A DNA stretch of 64,000 nucleotides, taken from contig NZ_CANMTH010000001.1 in NCBI RefSeq assembly GCF_947500765.1, positions 310,001 through 374,000 of the forward strand. The letters are read 5' to 3'. The notes under the pieces were generated by a model that searched no databases, had not been told where the DNA came from, and saw only the letters and a program-made list of their open reading frames with translations. Positions within the stretch are counted from its first letter, which is position 1; each line of letters begins with the position of its first letter. Below are positions 26,999-36,963 of the stretch, piece by piece. This DNA is from an uncultured Formosa sp. Its GTDB lineage: Bacteria; Bacteroidota; Bacteroidia; Flavobacteriales; Flavobacteriaceae. The position numbers were made by a program, and so were the translations under genes.

Positions 26999-28753
26999 TT
27001 ATGATTTAATATTTAATTTTAGGCTTAACTCTTGTAGTTGTAAATCGTCTATTTTCGCAGGTGCATCAATCATGACGTCTCGACCTGAGTTGTTTTTTGG
27101 GAATGCGATAAAATCACGAATAGTTTCTTGTCCGCCTAAGATGGCAACTAAACGGTCTAAACCAAAAGCAATACCTCCGTGTGGTGGTGCTCCATATTCA
27201 AATGCATCCATTAAGAATCCGAATTGTGCTTTGGCATCTTCTTCAGAGAAACCTAGATGTTTTAACATGATAGCTTGTGTTGCCTTATCGTGAATACGAA
27301 TAGATCCTCCTCCAATTTCATTACCATTTAAAACTAAATCGTAAGCATTGGCTTTTACTTCTCCTGGATTAGTGTCTAACAATTCTAATTGACCTGGTTT
27401 TGGAGATGTGAATGGGTGGTGCATAGCATGGTAACGCTCTGTATCTTCATCCCATTCTAAAAGCGGGAAGTCCATGACCCATAACGGAGCAAATACTTTA
27501 GGATCTCTTAATCCTAAACGGTCTGCGATTTCCATACGTAAAGCGCTTAACTGTGCACGTACTTTATTTGTTGGTCCAGAAAGCACACAAATTAAATCGC
27601 CTGCTTTAGCGTTTGTTACTTCTGCCCATTTAGCTAAGTCGTCTTGGTTGTAAAATTTATCTACTGAAGATTTAAACGATCCATCGTCGTTACAACGAGA
27701 ATAAATCATTCCCAAAGCACCAACTTGCGGACGCTTAACCCATTCGATTAATTTATCTATTTCTTTACGAGTATAACTGTTTCCGCCAGGAACAGCAATA
27801 CCAACAACTAATTCTGCATCATTAAAAACTTTAAAATCTTTATGTTGTGTTACTGCATTTAATTCTCCAAATTCCATTCCGAAACGGATATCTGGTTTAT
27901 CGTTTCCATATAAACGCATCGCATCGTCGTAAAGCATTCTCGGAAACTTTTTAACCTCTACACCATTTACTTCTTTAAGTAAGTGACGTGTTAAGCCTTC
28001 AAATACATCTAAAATATCGTCCTGCTCTACAAAGGCCATTTCACAGTCAATTTGAGTAAACTCTGGCTGTCTGTCGGCACGTAAATCTTCATCTCTGAAA
28101 CATTTTACAATCTGAAAATATTTATCCATTCCTCCAACCATAAGCAATTGCTTAAAGGTTTGAGGCGATTGTGGTAAAGCATAAAACTGCCCTTGATTCA
28201 TTCTAGATGGCACAACAAAATCACGAGCGCCTTCTGGAGTAGATTTAATTAAGTATGGTGTTTCTACTTCAATAAAGTCTTGATTAGAAAGGAAATTTCT
28301 AACTTCTTGAGCTACTTTATGACGAAAAATTAAATTATTTTTAACTGGATTACGGCGAATATCTAAGTAACGATATTTCATACGTAATTCTTCTCCACCA
28401 TCCGTTTCGTCTTCAATAGTGAATGGAGGAAGTAGTGCGCTGTTTAAAATGGTTAGTTCAGAAACTAAAATTTCAATATCACCAGTAGCAATATTTGGGT
28501 TTTTAGAGGTGCGCTCTATTACCGTACCTTTTACTTGAATAACAAATTCGCGACCTAATTTCTGAGCTTGGCTCATCATGGCTTTTGGAGTGCGTTCTTC
28601 ATCAAAAATAAGTTGCGTAATACCGTAACGATCACGTAAATCTACCCAAACCATAAATCCTTTATCACGCACTTTTTGTACCCAGCCAGAAAGTGTTACT
28701 TCGTTATTTATATGAGACGATCTTAGTTCGCCACAATTATTACTTCTATACAT
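26999..28753 (-). CDS. aspS: Aspartyl-tRNA synthetase
   Basis: 584 residues from the ATG at 28753 ([11 protein letters not shown], the usual family start); a Met seven codons upstream is less likely. It has an N-terminal OB-fold anticodon-binding domain (1-110, [21 protein letters not shown]) and a class II catalytic core. Motif 2 lies around [18 protein letters not shown], a GAD insertion sits in the middle, and motif 3 is GLDRLVAIL. It charges tRNA-Asp. TAAATTTG (minus strand, 28772-28779) lies 18 bases before the start. Bacterial-type AspRS length; monocistronic with its own terminator. Confidence 0.97.
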   Translation of the reverse strand: MYRSNNCGELRSSHINNEVTLSGWVQKVRDKGFMVWVDLRDRYGITQLIFDEERTPKAMMSQAQKLGREFVIQVKGTVIERTSKNPNIATGDIEILVSELTILNSALLPPFTIEDETDGGEELRMKYRYLDIRRNPVKNNLIFRHKVAQEVRNFLSNQDFIEVETPYLIKSTPEGARDFVVPSRMNQGQFYALPQSPQTFKQLLMVGGMDKYFQIVKCFRDEDLRADRQPEFTQIDCEMAFVEQDDILDVFEGLTRHLLKEVNGVEVKKFPRMLYDDAMRLYGNDKPDIRFGMEFGELNAVTQHKDFKVFNDAELVVGIAVPGGNSYTRKEIDKLIEWVKRPQVGALGMIYSRCNDDGSFKSSVDKFYNQDDLAKWAEVTNAKAGDLICVLSGPTNKVRAQLSALRMEIADRLGLRDPKVFAPLWVMDFPLLEWDEDTERYHAMHHPFTSPKPGQLELLDTNPGEVKANAYDLVLNGNEIGGGSIRIHDKATQAIMLKHLGFSEEDAKAQFGFLMDAFEYGAPPHGGIAFGLDRLVAILGGQETIRDFIAFPKNNSGRDVMIDAPAKIDDLQLQELSLKLNIKS

Positions 28754-29229
28754 ATTCAATTTTTTGATGTGCAAATTTAATGAAGTTAAATGATTAAAAA
28801 CTAAAAATTACCAAGCTTTATACTCCAGATTTTTTAGTTATATTAACTATAACCTTTTCGTTGGGTTGCCATAGTTGTTATTCGCTTTATTGCCGTCTAT
28901 TTTTTCTACATTCTTTATAATAGATGTTATATTTTTTGTTTTAAGCAATCTGTAATTGTATTACTTTGTTAAATAATTATGTTTTTGACCGTGTTTTGAT
29001 ATGAAAAATCAATTTTTAAAATTAAATCCCTTGATGTATGTAATGTTGGGTTGAATTATAAATTCTAATAAACTGTATTTAATTTATGGTTTGTAAATAC
29101 ATTAAATAATGTTTTTAGATTGTATTAGTTTGGTTTTGTGTGACTAAATGAATTGTATTGTTAATTATAAACAAAAAAATCCGGAGTATAACGTTCCGGA
29201 TTTTTAATTTATGTAATGTGTCTTTATTG
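28754..29229. other. AT-rich intergenic region between the RND operon end and aspS
   Basis: A 476-base region holding the aspS -7-like element near 28772 and the RND operon terminator at 29173-29207. I see no coding sequence, RNA gene or notable repeat in the rest. Confidence 0.6.
29173..29207 (-). terminator. Terminator of the tetR-tolC-MFP-RND operon
   Basis: AAAAATCCGGA/TCCGGATTTTT stem (29175-29185, 29195-29205) with a 9-base loop and T-runs, 23 bases after the RND stop. Confidence 0.85.
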
Positions 29230-32200
29230 TTAGTCTGCTACTTTTACAATTCGTTTTTCTGATAACCACATTTTAAATAGTGAGGTTAAGTAGAAAAATA
29301 CAGGAACAACAATTAAGGTAAGGAATGTTGCTACTAACAACCCGTAGATTACAGTCCAAGCTAAAGGTCCCCAGAATACAACGTTATCTCCTCCTATATA
29401 TATATTAGGATTAAAATCTTTAACCAAGGTAAAGAAGTTAATGTTTAAACCAATAGCTAACGGTACTAGGCCTAGAATAGTTGTAATTGCTGTTAATAAT
29501 ACAGGACGTAAACGGGCTTTTCCTGCGCGAACAATACATTCATATAAATCTTCTCGACTTAAATATTCATCATCATCTATATCTAGTTCAATTTTCTTCC
29601 TGTCTATAAGGAGTTGGGCGTAATCTAAAAGTACTACACCATTATTTACAACAATACCAGCAAGAGAGATAATTCCCATCATAGTCATCATGATTACGAA
29701 AGCGTCTCCGGTAACTACAAGTCCACCAAAAACTCCAATAAAACTTAAGAAAATCGCTAACATGATAATTCCTGGTTTTGAAATAGAATTGAATTGGAAT
29801 ATTAAGATGAAAAATATAAGTGCTAATCCAGTAAAGAAGGCTCCTATTAAGAAGGCCATTTGTTTGTTTTGTTCCTCAATCTGACCCGTATAATCTATAT
29901 TGATGCCTGCAGGTAGATTTTCGAATGTTTTCATTTCATTCTGAATTTGATTAACAATGGCAGCTGCATCTGTAAAACCAGGAGATAAGGCAGAATACAC
30001 GGTTACTACACGTCTAGTGTCTTTGTGTTTAATGGCGCTATATCCAGAGGTGTTACTTTGTTTTGCTACGGCAGAGACAGGGATTTCTTTAATTTGTCCT
30101 GTGTTGTCTCTAAATGTCATTTTCTGATTAAAAATGGCACTAATATTATATCTGTTGTCTTCATTAAAACGTACATAGATATCGTAATCGTCTCCATTTT
30201 CTTTATATACACCTGCTTTGCTACCGAAAATAGAATTACGTAATTGCTGCCCAACCTGACTTGCGCTTACGCCTAATTCACCAGATTTTGCTCTGTCTAC
30301 TTCAACTAACATAGTTGGTTTTCCTTTGTTAACATCAATTTTAAGCTCGTCTATTCCAGGGATGTTTTTCTGGTTAATAAAGTCTCTCATGCTTTGAGCA
30401 ATTCCAATAAGCTCTGCATAATCATCGCCTTCAATTTCAATATTAATAGGAGATCCTGCAGGTGGTCCGTTTTGATCTTTTTCTACAGAAATTAATATCC
30501 CGGGATAAATCCCAACTAATGCTTTTTGTATTTTCTGTCTCAATAATTCACTGTCTTTGCCTCGTCTGTATTTATATTCACGCATAGACGCTGTAATCTT
30601 GGCTTTATGAGGCATTTCTGCAGCAGAACCACCATCTGTTTGTGGGTTTCCGGCTCCTTCTCCAACTTGAGATACGGCACTTTCTACTAAAAAGTTGTAG
30701 TCGCCATCTTTGTATTCATCATTATCAAGAACATCGTATACCTTTTTCTCTATTTCTTGGGTTATAGCGTTGGTTTTTTCAATATCTGTTCCTTCTGGGT
30801 ATTCTATGTAAACAATAATTTGATTCGGCTTATTGTCTGGAAAGAATTCAACTTTTGTACGTTGAGATTTTAATGATGCACCAAAGGCAACAAAGGCTAA
30901 TATTAATAATGTAAATGTTGTTATAGTAATAAAAGCAGGCCATTTTTTACTTAATGCACGTCTTAATTCACGTTCGTAAAAGTTTTCAAAAATAACTAAT
31001 ATTTTTGTTTGGAATGTATTGGCCATTTTTCTTAAAAACAGACGGTAAATCCAAAGCATTCCTGCGGTAAAAATCATTAATCCACCAAGTCCTCTGTAAT
31101 CTCCTCCGAATATTAAAATAAGCAAACCTATTATAGAAATGATACTTGTAATGGCGATAACATTTTTTAAAGGCATGTCTTTATCTTCAATAGTCATGTA
31201 TTTAGAAACTAATACCGAGTTAAAAAAGATGGCAACTATTAAAGATGACCCTAAAACGGTTGATAGTGTAATTGGTAAAAGAATCATGAATTTACCCATA
31301 ACTCCAGGCCAAAGTCCTAGTGGTATAAATGCCGCCACAGTTGTTGCTGTAGAGATAATAATAGGGTAAGCAATTTCGCCAATACCTATTTTTGCAGCTT
31401 TTTTCCTGCTCATGCCCTCCTCTTCCATTAAACGATAGACATTTTCTACAACTACAATACCATTATCTACCAGCATTCCTAATCCCATAATTAATCCGAA
31501 AAGAATCATGGTGTTTAGGGTATAACCTAAGAAGTTTAATATCATTAAAGACATAAACATAGACATAGGTATAGCGAATCCTACAAAGAGTGCGTTTTTA
31601 AATCCTAAGAAAAACATGAGTACAGTAATTACTAGTATAATACCAAAAATAATATTGTTTACTAAGTCGTCTACTTGACCAATGGTAACCGATGATTGAT
31701 CGTTAGCAATGGTTACTGTTAAATCTTTTGGGAATACATTTTCTTGGGTGTCTTTTACTATTTGCTGGATTTGCTCTGCAGCATCGACCATGTTTTTTCC
31801 AGCACGCTTTTTTACATCTAACATCACTACACGATGACCGAATTCGCGAGCATAGGTTGTTCTGTCTTTTTCTTTAAATGAAATTTGAGCAATGTCTTTT
31901 AAGTAAATCGGATTATTATTGTCTGATTTAATTACGAAATTATTCAGTTCTGCAGGGGTTTCTACTTCACCTAAAATTCTAATAGTACGACGTTGACCGC
32001 TAGAAATTAAATTTCCTGCAGACATGGTTACGTTTCCGCCACGAACGGCATTAATAACATCTGAGAAACTTACTTTTGCAGCCATCATTTTGTAAATGTC
32101 TACCGCAATTTCTACTTCTTTATCTTGAGCGCCACGAATGTCTACTTGCTTAATTTCTTGTAAATCTTCAATTTCATCTTGAAGATATTCACCAAAGTCT

Positions 32201-32709
32201 TTTAATTTATCTACGGGGTAATCTCCAGAGATATTAATGTTAAGAATTGGCATCTCTTCCGATAGGTTTAAATCGAAAGCATTAGGTTCTACTTTTGCAT
32301 CGTTAAATGTTGGCCAATCTTCACCTGCGGTTTCCGAATCTATTTCGTCTTTAACCTTTTGCTTGGCGGCTTCAACGCTTATGCTCTCATCGAATTCTAC
32401 AATAATCATAGAATAGTCTTCTTGAGATGTAGATGTTATTTCTACAACATTACTTATAGTTTTAAGTTTGTCTTCTAGAGGATTTGTAATGAGCTTTTCA
32501 ATATCCTCTGCAGTGTTTCCTGGGTATATAGAACTTACGTAAATTTTAGTTTCTACAACTTCTGGAAAGTTTTCTCTTGGCATTTGGTAATAAGCGGTAA
32601 TTCCTAAATAGAAAATTACAGCCATTATAACGTAAATCGTGGTTTTGTTATTAATAGCCCACGTCGACATTCCAAATTCTTTGTCTACTTGCTTTTTGTG
32701 TTTTGTCAT
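29230..32709 (-). CDS. RND efflux transporter permease
   Basis: 1159 residues, an inner-membrane RND pump that would assemble with the MFP and TolC-like proteins encoded just upstream. The first membrane helix (24-40) is followed by a PRENFPEV loop and periplasmic porter domains; a second large periplasmic loop spans about 610-950. The TM4 segment GMLVDNGIVVVENV keeps the first proton-relay Asp of AcrB (D415) but has Asn at the second (N416), and the TM10 segment reads VVNNGVVLLD where AcrB has its Lys. Residues 515-556 hold two extra hydrophobic segments between the halves. Substrate class (drug or other) cannot be read from sequence. Confidence 0.94.
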   Translation of the reverse strand: MTKHKKQVDKEFGMSTWAINNKTTIYVIMAVIFYLGITAYYQMPRENFPEVVETKIYVSSIYPGNTAEDIEKLITNPLEDKLKTISNVVEITSTSQEDYSMIIVEFDESISVEAAKQKVKDEIDSETAGEDWPTFNDAKVEPNAFDLNLSEEMPILNINISGDYPVDKLKDFGEYLQDEIEDLQEIKQVDIRGAQDKEVEIAVDIYKMMAAKVSFSDVINAVRGGNVTMSAGNLISSGQRRTIRILGEVETPAELNNFVIKSDNNNPIYLKDIAQISFKEKDRTTYAREFGHRVVMLDVKKRAGKNMVDAAEQIQQIVKDTQENVFPKDLTVTIANDQSSVTIGQVDDLVNNIIFGIILVITVLMFFLGFKNALFVGFAIPMSMFMSLMILNFLGYTLNTMILFGLIMGLGMLVDNGIVVVENVYRLMEEEGMSRKKAAKIGIGEIAYPIIISTATTVAAFIPLGLWPGVMGKFMILLPITLSTVLGSSLIVAIFFNSVLVSKYMTIEDKDMPLKNVIAITSIISIIGLLILIFGGDYRGLGGLMIFTAGMLWIYRLFLRKMANTFQTKILVIFENFYERELRRALSKKWPAFITITTFTLLILAFVAFGASLKSQRTKVEFFPDNKPNQIIVYIEYPEGTDIEKTNAITQEIEKKVYDVLDNDEYKDGDYNFLVESAVSQVGEGAGNPQTDGGSAAEMPHKAKITASMREYKYRRGKDSELLRQKIQKALVGIYPGILISVEKDQNGPPAGSPINIEIEGDDYAELIGIAQSMRDFINQKNIPGIDELKIDVNKGKPTMLVEVDRAKSGELGVSASQVGQQLRNSIFGSKAGVYKENGDDYDIYVRFNEDNRYNISAIFNQKMTFRDNTGQIKEIPVSAVAKQSNTSGYSAIKHKDTRRVVTVYSALSPGFTDAAAIVNQIQNEMKTFENLPAGINIDYTGQIEEQNKQMAFLIGAFFTGLALIFFILIFQFNSISKPGIIMLAIFLSFIGVFGGLVVTGDAFVIMMTMMGIISLAGIVVNNGVVLLDYAQLLIDRKKIELDIDDDEYLSREDLYECIVRAGKARLRPVLLTAITTILGLVPLAIGLNINFFTLVKDFNPNIYIGGDNVVFWGPLAWTVIYGLLVATFLTLIVVPVFFYLTSLFKMWLSEKRIVKVAD

Positions 32710-32718
32710 GGTTTAGGC

Positions 32719-33885
32719 TTAATATTTAATAACTTTAACGGTTTGCCCTTCTCTTACACTACGTGCACCTTCTTTAATAATTTCGGTGCCATCTTCTATA
32801 CCGCTTAAAACTTCAATTACATCATTTTGCGATTTTCCTGTTTTTATAATGGCGCGATTTACAGTCGCTTCACCTTTATCATTTCTATTAGAAATAACGT
32901 AAATGTATTGCTCTCCGTTAGCATTTTCAGAAATGATGCTTAAAGGAATTAATAATGCTTTTTCACTTGTGTAATCGTTAATTTTAAGTTTAGCAGTTAA
33001 GTTAGGTTTAATATTTTCTTCTTTATTAGGCACCGCAACTTCTACTTTAAAAGTTCTGTTGGCAGGATTAATAAAATTACTAGCCTGACGAATTTTAGTA
33101 TTCACGCTAGTTCCTAAAATTGGAAATTCTACTTTTACTTCTTTACCTTCTACAACACTTTTAATATAGTTTTCTGGAACTTCGGTTTCTATATACATGT
33201 TTTTTAGGTTTACAATACGCATAAGCTGAGATTGTCCAGGGCTAACAACACTACCTTGTTCTGTAATAATATCGTCTATAACACCAGAGAATGGCGCCGT
33301 AATTGCTGCTTTAGCTAATTGTGTTTTTAGCTGATTTACTGCTTGTTCTTGTGCTTCAAAAGAGGATTTTGCTTGAAGAAATTGAATTTCACTTCCTATT
33401 TTTTGATCCCAAAGACGTTTTTGACGTTCGAAAGTTGTTTTGGTTAAAGCCAATTGAATTTCGCTTTGAGCCACTTGTTGCTCTAATCCACCGTCGTCAA
33501 TTCTTGCTAAAAGTTGTCCTTTGTTAACATGTTGTCCTTCTTTTACATAAATGTTTTGAAGAATTCCTGAAGTTTCAGAAAAGATAACAATGTTTTCTTT
33601 GGTTTGAACGCTTCCTTGTAACTCTAGAAAGTGTACAAAATTTTCTGATGTTGCTTTAATGGTTGTTACTAATGGCAGTTTTTTAGTATCGTCTAATTCT
33701 GCTATTTTTTCATCAATTAATTTTAGTTGTTCACTAATAGCGACCTGTTTTTTCTCTATTTCACTACGTTTAGCGCGTATGGTTTCTAGGTTGCCTTCAG
33801 ATAAAACTTGTTCTACGGTTTGTTCTTTTCCTCCGCAGGAAATTAATAGAAATGCTAAAGCTGCGATTGTATATATGTGTTTCAT
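32719..33885 (-). CDS. RND efflux periplasmic adaptor (MFP) lipoprotein
   Basis: 388 residues. A lipoprotein signal (MKHIYTIAALAFLLISC, Cys17) anchors it to the inner membrane. It has an N-terminal coiled coil (EIEKKQVAISEQLKLIDEKI), a biotinyl-lipoyl-like domain (IVIFSETSGIL, VKEGQHVNKGQLLARID), an alpha-hairpin, the matching half (AAITAPFSGVID), and a beta-barrel with membrane-proximal domain. It links the RND pump to the TolC channel. Third gene of the operon, 9 bases before the RND gene. Confidence 0.95.
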   Translation of the reverse strand: MKHIYTIAALAFLLISCGGKEQTVEQVLSEGNLETIRAKRSEIEKKQVAISEQLKLIDEKIAELDDTKKLPLVTTIKATSENFVHFLELQGSVQTKENIVIFSETSGILQNIYVKEGQHVNKGQLLARIDDGGLEQQVAQSEIQLALTKTTFERQKRLWDQKIGSEIQFLQAKSSFEAQEQAVNQLKTQLAKAAITAPFSGVIDDIITEQGSVVSPGQSQLMRIVNLKNMYIETEVPENYIKSVVEGKEVKVEFPILGTSVNTKIRQASNFINPANRTFKVEVAVPNKEENIKPNLTAKLKINDYTSEKALLIPLSIISENANGEQYIYVISNRNDKGEATVNRAIIKTGKSQNDVIEVLSGIEDGTEIIKEGARSVREGQTVKVIKY

Positions 33886-33895
33886 AATGGTCTTA

Positions 33896-35239
33896 TTAAT
33901 TGTTTAATGTGCTTAAGATGGCGTCTAATTCTGCTTTTTTATTTATAATGTCTAGCATAGCTTGTAAATATTCTTGTTGTGCAGAATATAACTGTGTTTG
34001 GGCTTGACGTAAATCGAAACTAGAAGAGATGCCTTCAAAAAATTTAACTTCATTTTTACGCTCGATACGCTCTGCTAATTCTAGGTTTAGTTTTTTGTTA
34101 GTGTAATCTTCTATTGCAAATTGATAATCACTTTTAGCAGTGTCTATTTGCAGTTTTAGTTGTTGTTCTATTTCGATTAAAGATTCGTTTGCTTTTTCTA
34201 AATCTATTCGGGCTTGTTGTGTTGCTGCCGACCGGCCTAACGAGCTAAATATTGGGATGTTTAAACTAACGCCAAGTAAAGACGATGCGTACCATTTCTG
34301 ATTGTTGTTTGCAAATCCGAAATCTTCTCCATAAGCGTTATATCCACCATTTACATAAGCACTAAGAGTGGGTAAACCTTTACTCATGGCTAATTTTACA
34401 TACAAATCTTTACTTTCTACATCGTTTTTAGCAATACGGTAATCTATGGTGTTTTCTACGTTTTCATCTGCTGCTAAAGCTTCTAAAGAAGTGTATTGTA
34501 AACTTAATGTCTCTAAAGTATCTGTGAGTGTTGTGTCTGTGTTTATGTCTATACCTAAAGTAATATTCAGCATTTGGTATGCTAAAATATTTAGACGTTT
34601 TATGTTGTTTAAGTTACTAACTAACCCCGAAAGTGTAATTTTAATTTGTTCAACACTTTCTTCTTCTTCTAATCCGTTTTCAAAGGTTTTCTGAATTTCA
34701 TATAAATTAGATTCTAAAATCTCTTTGTTACTTTGTAAAATCTTCAGGCTTTCTTCAGATAATAATACGTTTCCGTAGGCATTAATCACTGCTTTTCTTA
34801 TTTCAAGATCGGTTTTGACTTTAGAGTTTTTAGAAATTTCTAAATACACTTTAGACGCTTGTAAACCTACTAAATACGATCCGTCAAATAATAATTGGCT
34901 TAGCGTTGCTGTGGCTCCTATGTTTTGTTTTGTGTTAAATTCTACAGGGATAAATGTGCCTGCATCTCCTCCAAAAATCTCAGCAGGGATTAAAGATACT
35001 TGTTGTTTTAACCAGTTTTGGTAATCTATATCTGCATTAATTTGTGGTAAACCCGTTGCTGTTGTTTCCCATTTTTTTTGTTCTGCAATTTCAATATCTT
35101 TAATTGCATTTTTTACAGTTCTATTATTTGTTAATGCATAATCTATAGCTTCATTTAGGCTAAAGGAGACTGGCCCTTCTTGCGCAAATGCCATAACGTT
35201 TATGCATAAACTGAATAGTATTATTAGTTTGGTTTTCAT
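33896..35239 (-). CDS. TolC-family outer-membrane efflux protein
   Basis: 447 residues with a signal peptide (MKTKLIILFSLCINVMAFAQ). Two OEP repeats rich in long amphipathic helices follow (SLNEAIDYALTNNRTVKNAIKDIEIAE; RQAQTQLYSAQQEYLQAMLDIIN), typical of the trimeric TolC tunnel. Its ATG overlaps the tetR stop (TAATG), and the adaptor gene starts 10 bases after its stop, so it is translated as part of the efflux operon. Confidence 0.95.
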   Translation of the reverse strand: MKTKLIILFSLCINVMAFAQEGPVSFSLNEAIDYALTNNRTVKNAIKDIEIAEQKKWETTATGLPQINADIDYQNWLKQQVSLIPAEIFGGDAGTFIPVEFNTKQNIGATATLSQLLFDGSYLVGLQASKVYLEISKNSKVKTDLEIRKAVINAYGNVLLSEESLKILQSNKEILESNLYEIQKTFENGLEEEESVEQIKITLSGLVSNLNNIKRLNILAYQMLNITLGIDINTDTTLTDTLETLSLQYTSLEALAADENVENTIDYRIAKNDVESKDLYVKLAMSKGLPTLSAYVNGGYNAYGEDFGFANNNQKWYASSLLGVSLNIPIFSSLGRSAATQQARIDLEKANESLIEIEQQLKLQIDTAKSDYQFAIEDYTNKKLNLELAERIERKNEVKFFEGISSSFDLRQAQTQLYSAQQEYLQAMLDIINKKAELDAILSTLNN

Positions 35240-35847
35240 TATTTATAATTGATTATTGTGTTCTTTTTATTTAATAAATTTAGACCTAAAGGTGTACATA
35301 TGCCTCTTAAATGATATTCTAAGTAATGATCTAGTAGCTCTTTTAGAGTAAATTGATTAATAGGGAATATTTCGTCGTCTTTAAGGGCTCCCATCGAGCT
35401 AAAATATATTCTTGAAATAAATTCTACGTTTAAATTATCTCTATATAGTCCAGCAGAAATTCCTCGGTTTAAATTATCAATAACACAACTTTGCATCACT
35501 TCAAATTGTTTCTGTCTTAAAATGGTGTGTATTCGAGGATAGTATTTTTTTAATTGAAATTCTGGCGACTTCTTTTGGTTGCTCATATAGTTTGTAATAA
35601 ACTCTTTAATTTTAAAAAGTTCTTCTATAGGATTTGCGTCTAAAGTGAAAATGTCATCTATAGATTCAGATATACATTCAAATTTATAAATTGCTGTTGC
35701 TTCAATTAATTTTGTTTTTGTTTCAAAATATTGATAAATGGTTTTCTTGGAAATTCCCATTTCGGTAGCAATATCATCCATAGTCACACTTTTAAATCCT
35801 AAGTTTAAAAATAGCTCTGCCGATTTTATTATAATCTTCTTTTTCAT
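35239..35847 (-). CDS. TetR-family transcriptional regulator of the efflux operon
   Basis: 202 residues. The N-terminal helix-turn-helix (KIIIKSAELFLNLGFKSVTMDDIATEMGISKKTIYQYFETK) is a textbook TetR domain, followed by an all-helical ligand and dimer domain. It is first in the operon, so it probably represses its own operon and is released by an efflux substrate. The promoter just upstream (35865-35894) overlaps two inverted repeats that are good operator candidates. Confidence 0.93.
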   Translation of the reverse strand: MKKKIIIKSAELFLNLGFKSVTMDDIATEMGISKKTIYQYFETKTKLIEATAIYKFECISESIDDIFTLDANPIEELFKIKEFITNYMSNQKKSPEFQLKKYYPRIHTILRQKQFEVMQSCVIDNLNRGISAGLYRDNLNVEFISRIYFSSMGALKDDEIFPINQFTLKELLDHYLEYHLRGICTPLGLNLLNKKNTIINYK

Positions 35848-35864
35848 TCATATTAAATTCGGGG

Positions 35865-35894
35865 CAAATATAGACAAGGAAACTTAAAAAACAA
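35865..35894 (-). promoter_or_regulatory. Promoter of the tetR efflux operon
   Basis: On the minus strand TTG (35894-35892), a 19-base spacer, and TATATTTG (35872-35865), a full -33/-7 match; the tetR ATG lies 17 bases downstream. Confidence 0.75.
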
Positions 35895-35921
35895 TTAAAG
35901 TTTCCAAAGTTTTAATTGTTT
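35878..35921. promoter_or_regulatory. Candidate TetR operators: two interleaved inverted repeats
   Basis: GGAAACTT (35878-35885) is inverted as AAGTTTCC (35898-35905), and AAACAATTAAA (35889-35899) is inverted as TTTAATTGTTT (35911-35921). The two repeats interleave and cover the promoter spacer and -33 box, where TetR binding would block transcription. Confidence 0.55.
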
Positions 35922-35964
35922 GTTAACATTGAAAAACTCTATGTGATAATTACGTTTATTCTGT

Positions 35965-35972
35965 TATTTTTG
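35965..35972 (+). promoter_or_regulatory. TAnnTTTG -7 element 4 nt before polyprenyl synthetase ATG
   Basis: TATTTTTG ends 4 bases before the ATG at 35977, the same arrangement as at 1714 and 43749. A leaderless mRNA is inferred; no TTG at the ideal -33 distance. Confidence 0.45.
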
Positions 35973-35976
35973 TGTC

Positions 35977-36951
35977 ATGCAAAATATATTATACTATCAA
36001 GATGCTTTTGTTAGCTACTTGAAAGAATTTAAAACAGACAAAGAGCCTAGGTCTCTATATGAACCAATCGACTATATTTTAAATTTAGGAGGTAAGCGTT
36101 TAAGACCCGTTTTAACTTTAATGTCGGCCGAAATTTTTAATGCCGATTATAAAATAGCTTTAAATGCAGCTTTAAGTATTGAGGTGTTTCATAATTTTTC
36201 TTTAATTCATGACGATATTATGGACGATGCACCTTTGCGTCGAGGAAACCAAACCGTGCATGAAAAGTGGGATATTAATACAGGTATTTTATCGGGAGAT
36301 GCTATGCTGATTATGGCATATCAATTATTCGAAAATTACGAACCACAAATTTTTCGCGATTTAGCGAAGTTGTTTAGTAAAACGGCTTTAGAAGTTTGTG
36401 AAGGACAACAATACGATGTGGATTTTGAAAATAGAGACGACGTTACTATTCCTGAGTATTTAAAGATGATTGAATATAAAACCGCTGTTTTAGTTGGAGC
36501 GGCTATGCAAATGGGAGCAATTGTAGCACAAGCCTCAAAATCGGAACAAGAAGGAATTTATAGTTTTGGAAGAAATTTAGGAATTGCGTTTCAATTACAA
36601 GACGATTATCTTGATGCTTTTGGTGACCCTAAAACATTTGGAAAACAAGTAGGAGGAGATATTATAGAAAATAAGAAAACCTTCTTGTATTTAAAAGCTT
36701 TAGAGTTTTCTGATAGTGAGCAAGAACGAGAACTTCAGCACTTATTTAGTGTAAGTCCTACAGATAGTAACGATAAAGTACAATCTGTAAAACAATTATT
36801 TTTAAGCAGTGGTGCAGCTGATGCCACAACTAAAGCAATTGAAGATTATACCAATAAAGCGTTTTCTGTTTTAAAAACGCTAGATATAAGTGAAGAAAAA
36901 AAGAATTTATTAAGACTTTTTGGCGAAAATTTAATGACTCGAAAAGTGTAA
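35977..36951 (+). CDS. Polyprenyl synthetase (trans-isoprenyl diphosphate synthase)
   Basis: 324 residues. It condenses isopentenyl diphosphate onto an allylic diphosphate to make linear prenyl chains, probably for menaquinone or other quinones. The two Asp-rich motifs are present: D79-D80-x-x-D83-D84 region (IHDDIMDDAPLRRG) and QLQDDYLDAFGD; GGKRLRP (38-44) binds IPP. Bacteroidota have several paralogs, and the chain length cannot be fixed by eye, so I give no symbol. Upstream supply comes from the MEP pathway (dxs in this window). A small gene follows after 12 bases. Confidence 0.94.
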   Translation: MQNILYYQDAFVSYLKEFKTDKEPRSLYEPIDYILNLGGKRLRPVLTLMSAEIFNADYKIALNAALSIEVFHNFSLIHDDIMDDAPLRRGNQTVHEKWDINTGILSGDAMLIMAYQLFENYEPQIFRDLAKLFSKTALEVCEGQQYDVDFENRDDVTIPEYLKMIEYKTAVLVGAAMQMGAIVAQASKSEQEGIYSFGRNLGIAFQLQDDYLDAFGDPKTFGKQVGGDIIENKKTFLYLKALEFSDSEQERELQHLFSVSPTDSNDKVQSVKQLFLSSGAADATTKAIEDYTNKAFSVLKTLDISEEKKNLLRLFGENLMTRKV

Positions 36952-36963
36952 TTCATATATATT

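Noticed and set aside
29230..35847. New defence or secretion system
   Set aside because: Gene order tetR-tolC-MFP-RND is a standard regulated efflux operon.
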